Counted from the first letter of the stretch, positions 34,429-45,543 are shown. The stretch: DNA of 64,000 nucleotides from Takakia lepidozioides (GCA_030704615.1 CM060731.1:42782001-42846000), one strand, 5' to 3'. Notes: generated by a model from the sequence alone, not told the origin. Numbers and translations are program-made.

Positions 34429-34452
34429 AACCTCCACTGTCCAGTGGAGGTT
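34429..34452. repeat. 24-bp element palindrome, copy 14 (perfect arms)
   Basis: Perfect arms around TC. Positional homologue of copy 9. Confidence 0.92.
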
Positions 34453-34695
34453 GGCATTTGTGACTTCATCTGACAGTTCAGATAGATGTAGTCTATACTC
34501 CGCCCTCATACTCCAATTTAATTCCAATTGTGTTTCATTAGTCCCAGTGTAGATCCAAACATTGACTTTACTTTTTCAATCCATATTGTTTTTCTCATTC
34601 TAAACCGTCGAAAAAGTTATACTTAAAGTTTCTCCTTTCGGTGGCACGACGTTCTTTCCTTCAGTTAATCTTCATCCTGCAATAGGATTTTACTG

Positions 34696-34719
34696 AACCT
34701 CCACTGCCCAGTGGAGGTT
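34696..34719. repeat. 24-bp element palindrome, copy 15 (perfect arms)
   Basis: Perfect arms around CC. Positional homologue of copy 10. Confidence 0.92.
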
Positions 34720-34736
34720 ACTAACTTCATGGGGTT

Positions 34737-34815
34737 CCAAGTAGGCCAAAGGGTGTTTATGTTGCTTACTGGATCTCCTTCAGTTGTTGCCTCAGGAGAT
34801 TGCCTGAATGTTTTG
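34737..34815 (+). pseudogene. DUF7869-like gene, first exon only (third copy)
   Basis: It reads QVGQRVFMLLTGSPSVVA then GDCLNV, aligning with the left copy exon (GQRVFLTLPESSS..GDCLNV). Similarity stops at about 34,815, where unrelated GT-rich sequence begins. Confidence 0.6.
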
Positions 34816-35451
34816 GTTTTGTGTGGTGGTTTTGTGTGCAATTGGGTTTGTGTGTGCTTGTTCTGGTCGATTAGGGTAATGGTTTAGGGTGGCGGGAGAT
34901 TACCGTGCTGGTTGTATTGCTTGTTTTGTTCATTGTGGTGGTTTTTTTAGGACAATGGTTTCGGAAATGCCCGGATGTTTATTTCTCAACCATTTTCTTG
35001 ATCCCCAAATCCAGCGTTAGTTTGTTCTTGTTAATCAATAGTTGATGCATTTCTTCCCATTTAAATTCGATTTTGAATGGAAATTTTCATTTCTTATTCA
35101 ATTTTGTCGAATTCGGCAATTCTGAAAAACCACGATAGCCTAGTGTACTTGTATTCTACAGTAGACATAGGCTAACAGTAGGCTTCGTGCAGGCCAGAGT
35201 AGACTATTCGTAGACCCATGTCATGCACATGAGGAACCGAAAATTGGAACCTCCACTGCCCAGTGGACGTTCGCGTGACTTCTGTATGGGGAAGCTGAAT
35301 GGCATTTTTTTCAAAGTAAGGACGAAATCGGATAATTCCGGGAAAATTGAAAATCAGTTTGAGACGATGTGGGAACGAGTGATGGAATCATATATGTAAC
35401 ATTGTAAGTGTGATACATACTTTCCAACGAGACTGGGAAACGATAATTGGA
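34816..35451. other. Intergenic stretch, inverted homologue of about 23.4-23.6 kb
   Basis: It has GT-rich sequence with TTAGGGT-like words and a cluster of CTAG/AGTAGACT words. The left arm has the mirror-image set near 23,400-23,560. I see no ORF that can be supported. A palindrome copy lies inside. Confidence 0.5.
35248..35271. repeat. 24-bp element palindrome, copy 16
   Basis: One change in the right arm (GTGGACGTT). Upstream of the right-arm plus-strand cluster. Confidence 0.9.
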
Positions 35452-35475
35452 AACCTCCACTACCCAGTGGAGGTT
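35452..35475. repeat. 24-bp element palindrome, copy 17
   Basis: AACCTCCACTACCCAGTGGAGGTT-type copy, one mismatch between the arms at the centre edge. Confidence 0.9.
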
Positions 35476-35746
35476 CGATATTTCTTTGGGTCAACCAGTT
35501 ACACACTTTGATTAGTTTTTATGTCAGAATGAGAAAGTGGAACGAGGATGGGGAACCGGTGTCTGACGATGAGTACAACACCGACAGATTAAATTGGAGC
35601 AAGAGACGGTGTTTGGTAGACGTGATGGAAGTGGACCATCCAGATAAAAAAACATGGTGTTTCGGAACCAGATGAAAAATCCGGTTGGGGGTCTATCGAG
35701 CCGAACAAAGTGTCTGTCAATGACGAAAATATGATTGTAGAATCCC
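35476..35746 (+). other. Element sequence with a short acidic ORF, unrecognised
   Basis: A short frame near 35,528 reads MRKWNEDGEPVSDDEYN. By position it should correspond to the CTD-like gene of the left arm, but no SPEY repeats are seen before the retrotransposon begins at 35,747. Confidence 0.3.
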
Positions 35747-38125
35747 TGTCGTGCGCATACATATCGCTACACAACTACATCGCTATCCAAAACCACACAA
35801 CACACTAGTATATCACTAGTCCACCACTGGTCCAACCACTAGGCTACAACTAGTCAGTCACTAGGCTGCCACTATGCTGCCCACTATGGCAGTCACTAGT
35901 CCACACAATGATAAAGAAGAAGAATACAAGCACGAGCTCACAAATCTGAAGCATAAACTCATGCATATATAACCTCATCACTCAAATACAAGTCAAGCCA
36001 AGTGCACCCCACGCCATGGGGAATCCACACTACGGCGCCATAGCTAGGTGCGGTGAGGCTCAACTCGAGAAAGATGAGCCTCCCGCGCTTGCCGTGAAGA
36101 TAACCACTCCAGGGCCTAAATCTGCCTTGACCCCTGGATTGACACTTGGGCCAATCCCAAATGTCAATATGTAAAAGCTAGCTATTTCCTAGCTAGTTTC
36201 ACACTAGTGGTAAACTAACTTGACAGCTGTCGTGCGCATACATATCGCTACACAACTACATCGTTGTCCAAAACCACACAACACATGTGCACGCCACACA
36301 CTAGTATATCACTAGTCCACCACTGGTCCAGCCACTAGTCCAACCACTAGGCTACAACTAGTCAGTCACTAGGCTGCCACTATGCTGCCCACTATGGCAG
36401 TCACTAGTCCACACAATCGCCCCCCTAGCTGGTGCTTAGGTCCCTCTAAGTCCAGGTAGCCACAAGATGTGATAGTGACCATAGCCTCACTAAGTCCTCC
36501 ACCACTATCCCTACTACACTCAAACTCGATAGATCAAGAGGCCGGGTGCAAGAGTTGCCCCATCGTTAGTCGCCGTCTTGCAACCTGTGAACTTGAGCTT
36601 GGGATCTCATGTATTGACTCCTATGAGCTTGGCCTCCCATGTCTTGTTAGCTGCCTCCCACTATCCCAAGCAGTGTGGACACAACCAATCTCCGTCAAGA
36701 ACCTTCTCAAGAGGTGGTGTCAAGCATCCCATATGCCAACCCCTTGAGCAACGATCACACACCAGCATGGTGGCTGCCCCTTTGGCAGACCCACAGAGCA
36801 TGCACCTCAAACCTGCAGGTACCACTGCCAAGTTTGGGTCAATTCTGCCATCGACATTGGGAAGGTGACATGGCGTATAGTTACGCACATAGTCCTTCCA
36901 TGTCATGCCATCCCGACCCTCCAAGATCAGGACCCCTAAGGGCAACACCTCTCGAACCCTCAGAATAACACGCCCAACAGTAACATCCAGAGTCGTAGGA
37001 GCAGTCTGCTGCAAATAAACATAGTCACAAGGGCTAAACCTCCGAACCCCAGGACGATATCCTCCACCACGTATAGTGGCATACCTCAACGTATCACGAT
37101 GCTGTGGATGGCAAGGTTCTCAAAAGCCATGGGCATGACTTTCTTGAATAACTCTGCACGCTGATCACATGCACGTACCCACACGTCCGGATTGTCAAGG
37201 TTAAGGACTTGAGCAGTGTCCCTACGAATGGCTGTAGGCAAATCCGGCTCTCGGCCAAAGAGAAGGAAATATGGTGAGAAGGAGGCAAGTGATGCTTGTT
37301 TGCTGAACCTATAGCCCATGGCTAACCAAGGAACGTGAAGATCCCAATCTCCTAGGTGTCCCTTCTGCAAGCCATACTTGCGCAAACCCCTCTTCACCGT
37401 CTGAACAACTCTCTCTGCTAAGCCATTGGCCTCAGGATGATCCCGAGAAGTGGTGCGGTGGTCTATCAAGGCTTTATCACACAAAGCCTGAAACTCCCCC
37501 AAGAACTCTCTCCCTTGGTCCGTGAGTACCTCAGCTGGAGCACCAAATCGGCTAAGCACACGATCCAAGAATGCCTACGCAGCCCCTCACTAGCCTTGTC
37601 AGGCAATGGAACCAACTCAATCCACTTGGAGAAGTGCTCCACCATCACCAACACATATCTGTGGTGGCACATAGTCAGTGGCAACGGTCCTGCGAAGTCA
37701 AGACTCCACCTATAGCCCAATCCCATGATTGGTAAATGATGCAACTGTGGTGTAGGGGTGTTGAATGAAGCACGCACCCTGTCACACACCATGCACCTAG
37801 CCACAAATTGTTGCACCTCTGTATGCATACCACGCCACCAATACTGCCCTTGCAGTAAACTGTGAGTGCGTCGCACTCCAAAATGCCCCAACTCCTCATG
37901 GGCATGCCGCACTAACCGTGCACGCTGTGTGGGGTGAGGCACAATCCTCACCCAACCATCCTCCCACACTCGAAGTAGGTGTATCCCCTCCCACTTGAAC
38001 CTCTTGGCTCGTTGCAGGATCCGATCCCTCTCCCTGGCAGTCACAGTGGCTGCCGTGTCTCCCGTGCGGAGGTAGTCCAACACAGCCGAGTGTCTGAGGA
38101 CCCTGAGGCTAGTGATGGTCCAACA
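35747..38125 (-). mobile_element. Ty3/gypsy remnant with PHD-finger integrase
   Basis: Only the integrase end and LTR-like repeats remain. The integrase HHCC region (RHAHEELGHFGVRRTH with CMVCDRV), first core aspartate (SLDFAGPLP), second (TDQGREFLGEF) and third acidic site (HPEANGLAERVVQ) lie on three ORFs in different frames (38,203-37,466, 37,568-37,086, 37,089-36,661), so it is decayed. Direct LTR-like repeats start TGTCGTGCGC at 35,747 and 36,228. A run of purines on the minus strand (TAGGGGGGCG) near 36,418 may be the polypurine tract. Exact LTR ends are unresolved. Confidence 0.75.
36661..37089 (-). CDS. Integrase C-terminal region with PHD finger
   Basis: The 142-residue ORF begins in the integrase C-terminal beta-barrel and ends in a C4HC3 PHD finger: CMLCGSAKG, LVCDRCSRGWHMGC, and DGDWLCPHC. 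PHD fingers read histone H3 tails, so this may steer integration, in the way a chromodomain does in chromoviruses. It is frame-shifted relative to the upstream integrase ORF (37,086-37,568). I am sure of the PHD motif; the targeting role is inference. Confidence 0.75.
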   Translation of the reverse strand: MRYATIRGGGYRPGVRRFSPCDYVYLQQTAPTTLDVTVGRVILRVREVLPLGVLILEGRDGMTWKDYVRNYTPCHLPNVDGRIDPNLAVVPAGLRCMLCGSAKGAATMLVCDRCSRGWHMGCLTPPLEKVLDGDWLCPHCLG

Positions 38126-38203
38126 TCTACAATAACAAAGATTGAATCGGTGGTCTTGGAAATTAGAAGGTCCGTAATAAAGTCCATAGACACGGACGAC
38201 CAT
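37086..38203 (-). pseudogene. Integrase zinc-binding and catalytic core of the PHD-type element
   Basis: Two overlapping frames cover the HHCC domain, the DDE core and part of the C-terminal region. A frameshift near 37,600 separates DKASEGL from MDRVLSRFGAPAEVLTDQG. All three acidic catalytic positions are recognisable. Confidence 0.75.
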
Positions 38204-38316
38204 GGACCCTTGGGAATGGGTATTGGTTGAAGAAGGCCGTAAGGTCGATGTCGTGGTCCCTTCGCTCTAGCACACGTGTCGCAAGATTTTATAAATTCTT
38301 TCACGAGTTTCGACAT

Positions 38317-40057
38317 CTACGGCCACCAATAGTCCCTCGATTTCAACTCCAATGTTTTGTTGAAGCCGAAATGTCCTGCAACCGGAAGATCATGACATGT
38401 TTGAAGAATTCGAAGTCGTGTAGGTCTTGGAGGTACGTAGAGAAGTCCCTTGAAGTAAAGTAAGTCATCTTTGAATTCAAAGTCGTTTGTAACATGTGGG
38501 TTGTCTCGAGGTTGATTTAGTTGACTTCGTAGTGTCGTAGCAAAATGGTTGCTCTTCAGTGCTTCTTGAATCTTCTTTATGATCTCTACATCGTCATAGG
38601 TGGACATGAATAGCATATTCAATTGGAGATTTGTTGGTTTCAAGATGATGGATTTTTGTTGGTCAAAAGCTGCATCCCCTTCTTTTGGCGTAAGATACGA
38701 TCGTCGAGAAAGAGCATCTGGTTTTCCTTGAAGATGTCCGAGACGGTATGTAATAACAAAATCAAACCTTGTTAGTGACATACTCCATCTCGCTTAATGT
38801 CGATTCAAAACACGAGCACTCATAAAATCGATGCTAGAAGTTCTTTGTCATGGATTTCATAATTGATCTCCGCAGCGGAAAATTTGCAAGAACGAAAACC
38901 AACAGGGTGGAGTCGGCCATCTGTACCGTATTGAGAGAGTACCGCACCAAGTGTAAAGTCCGATGCATCTGCTTCTAAGAAGAATGGTTTAGATGGGTCT
39001 GCATGTACCAGTATTGGAGTTGTTGTAAATGCTTGCTTCAGTCTTTCAAATGCCTGGTCAGCCTTCTCGTCCCATACAAATTTGTCCTTCCCTGTGAGTC
39101 GTGTCAATGGTGCAGCAATTTTGGAGTAGTCATTGATGAAGATTCGATAGAAATTTGTAAAGCCCAGAAAACATTGTACATCTCGGACCGAAGTTGGTTT
39201 AATCCACTCGATGATGGTTTGTATTTTCTTCTGATCCATAAAGACGTATTTTGTCGGAAACAATGTAGCCTAGAAATTCGACTACAGATTGATGGAAAAG
39301 ACATTTCTCCAACTTGACATATAGTTCTCTTTGTCTTAATTTATCAAGGACAAGGTGTACATGGCGGCCATGTTCTTCATTCTGTGAAAAATATCAAAAT
39401 GTCGTCCAAATAGATGACTACAAAGTCATCTAAAAATTCTCGAAAGATGTCATTCATCATATGTTGGAAAATTGCTGGAGCATTTGTAAGACCGAAAGGC
39501 ATAACACTGTATTCAAAATGTCCATACCTTGTTCGAAAAGCTGTTTTCCATTCGTCTCATTATTTTATCCGTACAAGGTTATAAGCTCATCTCAAGTCGA
39601 TTTTCGTGAAAATCTTTGCTCGTCCCAACTAGTCGAGAAGCCCAGAAATCAGCGGCAACGGATAACGATTCTTGATTGTGATTTTGTTGAGACCGCGATA
39701 GTCGACACACATGCGTAATGATTCGTTTTTTTTTTTCACAAACAAGATAGGCGCCCCCGCGGATGATTTTGAATGTTGGATGAAGTGCTTCGACAAATTT
39801 TCATCAATGTATTCACGTAATGCAGCCAACTCCGTCTGGGATAAGTTATATATTGGGCCGAATGGTGGTTGGGCTCCTTCTTGTAACTCAATTGCACAGT
39901 CATAAGGATATTCTAGCAATATGTCTGCATTTTTCTTCTCGAAGACATCTTTGAAATCTTGATATTGATCGGGTAATGTTGAAGTACATTTGTCTGTTGT
40001 GGTCTTGATCGGAGTCGCATAAAATGCAAATGTCGCCTCCTTTTTAGTAGCTCTCAT
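38317..40057 (-). pseudogene. Reverse transcriptase and RNase H region of the second Ty3/gypsy remnant
   Basis: ORFs 40,057-39,629, 39,263-38,820 and 38,781-38,317 cover RT fingers, the RT/RNase H connection (KIAAPLTRLTGKDKFVW) and the integrase N-terminal linker (LGHLQGKPDALSRR). Between 39,264 and 39,628 the RT palm, including an LDD-type active site, is only visible across frameshifts. Confidence 0.7.
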
Positions 40058-40138
40058 GAAAGCTCTAGTTCCAAGGAATAAGGGTTGAATACCTTTGATA
40101 TTTCTACATTTTTGTCTTGCAGAATTTTTTCGCGATCG

Positions 40139-41418
40139 TCAGTCGATGTCGGGATTGTGAAGTACGAACCAGGGAAGTCCAAGGATCACATGATTCGTTG
40201 GAGACTGGATGACATTGAAAACAATATGTGATGCTTGATCTTTAAGCTTCACTTCAAGTGGTCGAGTTTTATGGTCCATATGTCCTGATGCTAACGGTCG
40301 TCCATCGATGACTTCAATGGGGGCCGAGAGTTTCTTCTTTACGAGCGTTAAATTGTGTTGCTTCGCAAAGTTTTTGTCCATAAAACAAGCTGAAGCTCCC
40401 GAATCCAAAAGTGCTTCTACAGCGATATCTCGATTTTGCACTCTGATTTTTACCGGAACTGTGAAACAGGGTGCAATGTCTGGAGGTAGAAATAGACATT
40501 TTTTCGGTAAGAAATTTGTGGTGTCCAGCCGCATGGTCCCTACTGTGACTGGACATCTTCGTTTTCCGACCTCCTCGTATCGAACACTTGAGTTGTGCCC
40601 CAAGCTTTGAATCTTCTCTTGTTGGGGTAGTTTAATGCTATGTGATCTTCTTCTCCGCAATAGAGGCATAATCCATTCGAGCGTCGTCTTTGTTTTTCTT
40701 GTGGCGTTAATGGCTTGAATCAAACAGCATCAATCTGCATATGATCACTACTAGATGTCTGATGGATCATTGTGTTTGGTGTCGTAGTAGCAGTGACATG
40801 ATGCATCGTCGACCATCCAGATCGCTTCTCTTGACGTCTTTCGAACAAACGATTATCGCATACAATGACTTGGGTGATGAATTCACTCAGTGTGCTTACG
40901 TTTGGCATTGTCGGCAACAAATCTTTTACATCATCTTTTAGTCCACATCGAAACTGACTAATGAAGCTCTTCTCATTCCAGTCAAGGTCGCACGCAAGTT
41001 GTCGAAATTCGGCAGCATAAACGGAAGCATGATGTGCTACTTGTCGAAGATTTCGCATTTTTGTTTTTGCAACCCTCTCTCTATCATTCTCTCCAAACGT
41101 TGCAGTGAACTCGGACATGAATGCTTCAAAATTATATAATAAATGCGAATTTTTTTCTAGTAGCGGTAGATCTTGCTTGGTCGGGCCTCTATTCTTCCCT
41201 TCCCTCTCTTTACTGTTTTCATTACTTTGTACTTGTAGTTGCCAAAATCTCTCTTGGTGGAGGCCAGTTAATCTGGGGTTTTTTTTGGGCTGGGATATTC
41301 TGCAGGAGCAGCATTGTAAATGGATTTTGGTGTGGGGGTGTTGATGTTTTGATTTCTTGTGTTTGGATCCCCTAGAGGAGATCTTTGATGCCATTGGGCA
41401 TGCCAAAATCTTTAGCAC
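40139..41418 (-). pseudogene. Gag and protease region of the second Ty3/gypsy remnant
   Basis: The gag ORF (41,418-40,720) has a retrotransposon-gag capsid region (FEAFMSEFTATFGE, ASVYAAEFRQLACDLDWNE). The following ORF (40,723-40,139) has the aspartic protease DSGA motif. The two are in different frames. Confidence 0.7.
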
Positions 41419-41882
41419 TTTGGATTTACGATCCGGAGTAGGGCAGTGCCTGATAGAAGGGTGCCCATGAATCCCACTTGAATACCTTCATCGGGGTAAC
41501 GTTGTGGATGTAGTCGTAGGAACAGTCATACTTGTTGAACAAAACCGCGAAATCTTGATCTCGTCCCATCGCATTTCTCGGACATGCTGATCTTTGGTTC
41601 TCTTGTACTCTGTTGAAGAGGAACCGTTGCAGTAGGAGCTGTTGCAGTAGGGACTCGTATGGTTGAAGATCCATTGTTCGACTCCTTTAACTCTGAAATT
41701 TGTTGTTGCAAATTGTGGAGAGCGTTGCCAAGATCTTGAGACTGATCAGCTTGCAATTGGTTGGTAGATGTACGAAGTTTTTGCATCTGGAGCCAGCTGA
41801 AGACTCTGCAATGTAGCGACCATTTCCGTAAATGTGCTTTCCATCTTAACTAGCTAAGGAACAAACTTTAGTCTCGCCAAAC

Positions 41883-42486
41883 TGTCAAGGACGAGAACAT
41901 GACTGAACACAAACAAGAGATAAGACTAGAGGTACAAGGCTAGATAAGAAGTCAAGGTCGACGTGGCCGAATGCACAATGAGTAAATATGAATCAAGACG
42001 ATCTTTATAACAATGAACAAGAGTACAAGATATTGGAACACGACTTGAATACTGGAATGCTGGAAACTGGACTGAAGTACTGGGAACTAGAAACAAGAGT
42101 AGCTTGAATTGGTGTTGTCGAGACTGAAGAGTGTCCAGTCTCGCCTCCTATATATACTGGCCACTAAGAAGCTTCCCCAAGAAGCTTCCCCTATGGAGGT
42201 TTCTTGCTGGAGAAGTTTCCAAGATTAAACAAAGGTTTCTTGATGAAGAAGCTTCCTTAAACAAATGAGGTATCTTGATGGAGAAGTTTCATCCAAATGA
42301 AGCTTCCTCAGTAGTTTCCCAAGTTACTCTTGGTAATTTAATAAACTCTCGGTACTTCGTAAGCAATGGTAAATCATGGTAGATCATGGTAAATCACGGT
42401 AAGTCATAGTAACTTTGTGTAACACGGTAACTTGGTAACTTCTGGTATTTACTCCTGGTAAGTTCCTCTGGGCTATGTCCGTGACA
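41883..42486 (-). repeat. 5' LTR of the second Ty3/gypsy remnant
   Basis: Ends are TGTCAAGGACGAG and ATGTCCGTGACA, giving the canonical TGTCA/TGACA inverted termini. A CTCCTATATATACTGG TATA region lies near 42,146. No second LTR of this family is found. Confidence 0.7.
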
Positions 42487-43899
42487 CTCAACATTTAAAG
42501 ACAAATTGGGGACGGATTACATCCAAAGCAAGATCAAGATGAACATGGAGACAAAACCACTCACGGCCGCTTTTGTTAAGTACCTCTCCTCCATCAAGAA
42601 AGCTTATGAGGATAGAGAGGATGCCATGGGGATTATTTCAGCGAGTTTCAAGACTCATTACGCTATCATGGGTGGAGAAACAAAATTCACCGATGCCAAG
42701 TCCCGTCTGCGACTCACACTGAAGAAACGGTTTGACAACATAGCGATGGTGTTTGTCAATACAGTTTCTGAAGACGACTCTGTCGTATTTGAGTCCAAGG
42801 ATTATGTGAACATACTGGAGGCCTTTGTGGCTCAAAAAATGAACACGAGTGCTTTTGTTTTCTTCTCGACGCAACCGTCCTCGGCCAATCTGGTCTCCTA
42901 CATCCAAAATGGTCCCGGAAGAACATCATATCTTGTCCGTCAAGGATTTCATGTTCCAGGAGAGTATGAAAATATTTACAAAAACAACACGAAGACTTTC
43001 TCTCGGACTATACTGTGCCTGGACTATGTTTTTCCAGCGACACCTGAGGAGCTGCAGAATCCGGACGAGCACATCTCCACCGTACTCTTAATCGAGCCAA
43101 TACAGCCGATTCTGGAAGGGCCTTCTGAAAAGCCATCAGCTTTTGAAGAAGAGTGCAGAACTTATAATCATGAGCTACGAGCTGACACATACGACTATTT
43201 GGCCTCCATGTTTTGTCGAGACGGGATGTCCGCTGTCAACATCTTCGGAGGTGTGATGTTGACATACGCCCTTCATGTAAGTGTAAAATATTTTTGCATT
43301 TTATATATGAATTTTACATTTTTGATCCAACACGTCATCTGTTTTACTGACTGGGTTTATCTGTTGGCAAGAAACATTCGAGTGCTTGATATCAACCACT
43401 CAACCAAAAAAACAATTTGCAAAGGAAAAGTTGAAGCGAATTTTAAGAAGCTTCAAATTGAGATTCGTGACAATGTTGCTGAAGAGGTTGACGGCAGAGA
43501 CGATGATGAGGATGAGGAGGAGGAAGATGAAGACTTGGAAGAATGAGGCGGACATTCCGAACACGGAGAGGAGGACGAGGGCATCGATGGTAACGGGGAC
43601 AACGAGGGCCACGATGGTGACAATGCAGACCGTTGGGAGGCTGGACACCTAGATGTGATTCAGGACTACAGAACTCAGTCACAGTTTGGTATTGAGAACA
43701 TCACCCAAGACGTTGTGGTCCACAAGGTCGTGATTCTGGATGGGGATTCGTCGAGTTCAAGCGAGAGAACTAAGAGTAATCCTGCTTCACCATCAAGGGG
43801 TGCGGAGGCAAGCTCAATCGAGGTGGGCGGCAATATTGTTGGGAGTGCAGAAGACTGGTTCAAACCTGTAGAAGGGGATGAGCCGACGCCAATGTCCCC

Positions 43900-44095
43900 G
43901 TTTTCCGCCAAAGAGAGGGTAGAGAGAGCGAGGACAAAGAGCCTGTGTCCCACAAAAGACAGCGGACACAGAGGGAGGACTACGAGCCTGTCCCCCGCAA
44001 AAATGGACAGTGGTGACAGAGGCAGGACTAAATGCCCATCTCCCAGAAAAAACAGCGGAGGCAGAGGCCAAACTCAGAGCCGAACTCACTCTCAA
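43900..44095 (+). repeat. Tandem RGRT..SP..K coding repeats
   Basis: Four related units of about 45-50 bp encode RTKSLCPTKDSGHRG, RTTSLSPAKMDSGDRG, RTKCPSPRKNSGGRG and a partial unit. The left copy lacks them, so they expanded in one arm only. The units are SR/RGG-like and probably disordered. Confidence 0.7.
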
Positions 44096-44415
44096 AGTGT
44101 CTCCCAGCATGTCAATTTGGATGTAGGTAACGAATGACACCTGGAGATTTATGGTGTCTTTAAGCATTATAAAGGGAACAAATTGTGTGTATTGCATTTG
44201 GTTGTGTTCTGGTTCTGTTTTTGCCAATACCTTATCTGTATCTTGATATTTCCCACCTTCTTGAACTTTACATGTGACTGACGGTAAGAAATCTCGTATA
44301 GATCCATGAACGGAAATTGGAGGAAATCACACAAACCCGGACAGAATCCATCGCGACTGAAGAGGCAGGTGGACTTAACAGTAAGGGCCAGCCCAACTGA
44401 TCCGGTCATACAAAC

Positions 44416-44439
44416 AACCTCCACTGCCCAGTCGACGTT
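44416..44439. repeat. 24-bp element palindrome, copy 18 (within coding-like sequence)
   Basis: Read as TTSTAQSTLR in the linker exon. Right arm AGTCGACGTT. Confidence 0.8.
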
Positions 44440-44632
44440 GCGAGATGGAGGAAATGTGTCGGAAATGGTCGTTGCTCACTGCGAAGGAAAAAAGAGCGAG
44501 CAGCAACAACAGCAAATTCGAAATCCCTCCCCAAAACGGGTATACACCTCATAACCATCTTAGCTATGTTCTACTTTTTCCTTCTTCTAGTTTTCAAAAT
44601 AAATTAATTGTTCTGTTATTCCACAGGATGAT

Positions 44633-45367
44633 ATGATTCACCCTCCAATCGACTATCACAAATCTGTGAACCCACAGGATTGGTATCACCTCTCTGAGGG
44701 ACCGAAAGGATGTCGACCAGGATATTACGTCCTGGTTCTTGATGTCGGTTACCTTGGTGAGGTTTACCTCAGAGATGGCCCGAGATCCCCTCCCGCAACC
44801 CATCCTTGTGTGTGCGCTGGAAAATTCAAGCTTGCAGTCCGAAATGGGTTGGACGACTTCTTGAAATGGGTCCTTAAGCATTTTAAGGTCTACTTTTGGA
44901 ACACTGGACCATTAGAAAATGTCATGGATATAGGGCTGGCTTTGTTTGGAAGAAGGTTTTATAAGGTCAGGGAATTCAGCAATGAGAACTGCATGAAGCA
45001 TAGACAGACGTTCAGTGCCGAATGGCCCAAATATCCGAAAGCGCCAATATATCTTAAACGTCTCTACGACCTTTTCACTGTAGACGACCCTGTAGCGTAC
45101 AAATCAAACACACTTCTTATCGACACTGTAGAAAATATGTATAAGTCGTACTTGAACCCAAAATCGATCGGTATCTTCCTTCCAAAATATAAAGCGCTCG
45201 TCGACCCATATAATGACAAGTTTCTTCTGGATGAACTCAAACCGCACCTGGAAGAGTTGCGGTTATCCGGAAAAGACGCTGATATATTCAATGTGGAAAA
45301 ATCCATAGGATGTCCACCGTATAATGACCCAAAGGTCAAATGCTTCTTGCTATGGGATTTGCAGTGA
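44633..45367 (+). CDS. FCP1-like phosphatase paralogue P1 (right arm)
   Basis: This 244-residue ORF follows a CCACAG acceptor at about 44,626. It has an FCP1/NLI-type HAD core: motif I is YYVLVLDVGYLGEVYL, lacking the usual second Asp; HFKVYFWNTGPLENVMD stands at motif II; SNTLLIDTVENMYKSYLNP at motif III/IV. HAD phosphatases of this fold dephosphorylate the RNA polymerase II CTD or related targets. The altered motif I suggests loss of catalysis. It is the intact counterpart of the broken left-arm P1 and ends with a normal stop (WDLQ). It may be the last exon of the preceding transcript rather than a separate gene. Confidence 0.65.
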   Translation: MIHPPIDYHKSVNPQDWYHLSEGPKGCRPGYYVLVLDVGYLGEVYLRDGPRSPPATHPCVCAGKFKLAVRNGLDDFLKWVLKHFKVYFWNTGPLENVMDIGLALFGRRFYKVREFSNENCMKHRQTFSAEWPKYPKAPIYLKRLYDLFTVDDPVAYKSNTLLIDTVENMYKSYLNPKSIGIFLPKYKALVDPYNDKFLLDELKPHLEELRLSGKDADIFNVEKSIGCPPYNDPKVKCFLLWDLQ

Positions 45368-45449
45368 CACGTTTATCTTAGAAAACAAAAATTTCCTGAC
45401 GCTTCCTTGGAACAGATTGAAATGTAGATGGCTGCTCTAGATTTTCCTG

Positions 45450-45473
45450 AACCTTGACTGTCTAGTGGACGTT
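45450..45473. repeat. 24-bp element palindrome, copy 19 (degenerate)
   Basis: AACCTTGACTG and TAGTGGACGTT arms, in the intron or spacer before P2. Confidence 0.7.
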
Positions 45474-45543
45474 GCTCCAAATGTCAATCCTGTCCTTGGT
45501 TTATCTTGATTACCACATGAGTGGATGTATGAATTTCTCACAG

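Larger units (their letters stand above)
32426..34700. promoter_or_regulatory. Bidirectional promoter region, right arm
   Basis: It is homologous to 23,967-25,671 in direct orientation. A minus-strand TATA (GCTTATAAGGGGG, about 32,783-32,795) serves the right DUF7869-like gene. A plus-strand TATA (CCTCTATATAACGTCC, about 33,997-34,012) faces the truncated third DUF7869 copy. The conserved ATCTGAACCATCGCCTCC block is present near 32,807. Confidence 0.6.
38126..42486 (-). mobile_element. Second Ty3/gypsy remnant: 5' LTR, gag, protease, RT, partial integrase
   Basis: Reading along the minus strand: LTR 42,486-41,883; gag ORFs 41,786-41,426 and 41,418-40,720; protease (VEALLDSGASACFMDK); reverse transcriptase start ([20 protein letters not shown]); RNase H (FFLEADASDFTLGAVLSQYG); and the integrase zinc region (SCDTCARAKGPRHRPYG) with the first core aspartate (VSMDFITDL). 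The sequence stops at 38,126, where the PHD-type remnant begins. Several frameshifts and stops are present. The style of the polyprotein differs from the chromovirus at 10.4-17.4 kb. Confidence 0.8.
42506..44554 (+). pseudogene. ParB-like cluster protein, right-arm copy (5' truncated)
   Basis: The 5' end, including the ParB-like segment, has been cut off by the retrotransposon at 42,486. What remains starts with the central region missing from the left copy (TAAFVKYLSSIKKAYEDRED through GRTSYLVRQGFHVPGEYE). It continues with FSRTILCLDYVFPATPEE and TYNHELRADTYDYLA, as in the left copy. An intron (43,277-43,371, GTAAGT to AAG) precedes NIRVLDI and a Glu/Asp run. An in-frame TGA at 43,544-43,546 interrupts the acidic tail. 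The Ser-rich part then has Arg-Gly/Ser-Pro repeats and ends LDVGNE at a donor. The following linker exon (44,306 on) is one base out of frame. Confidence 0.6.
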
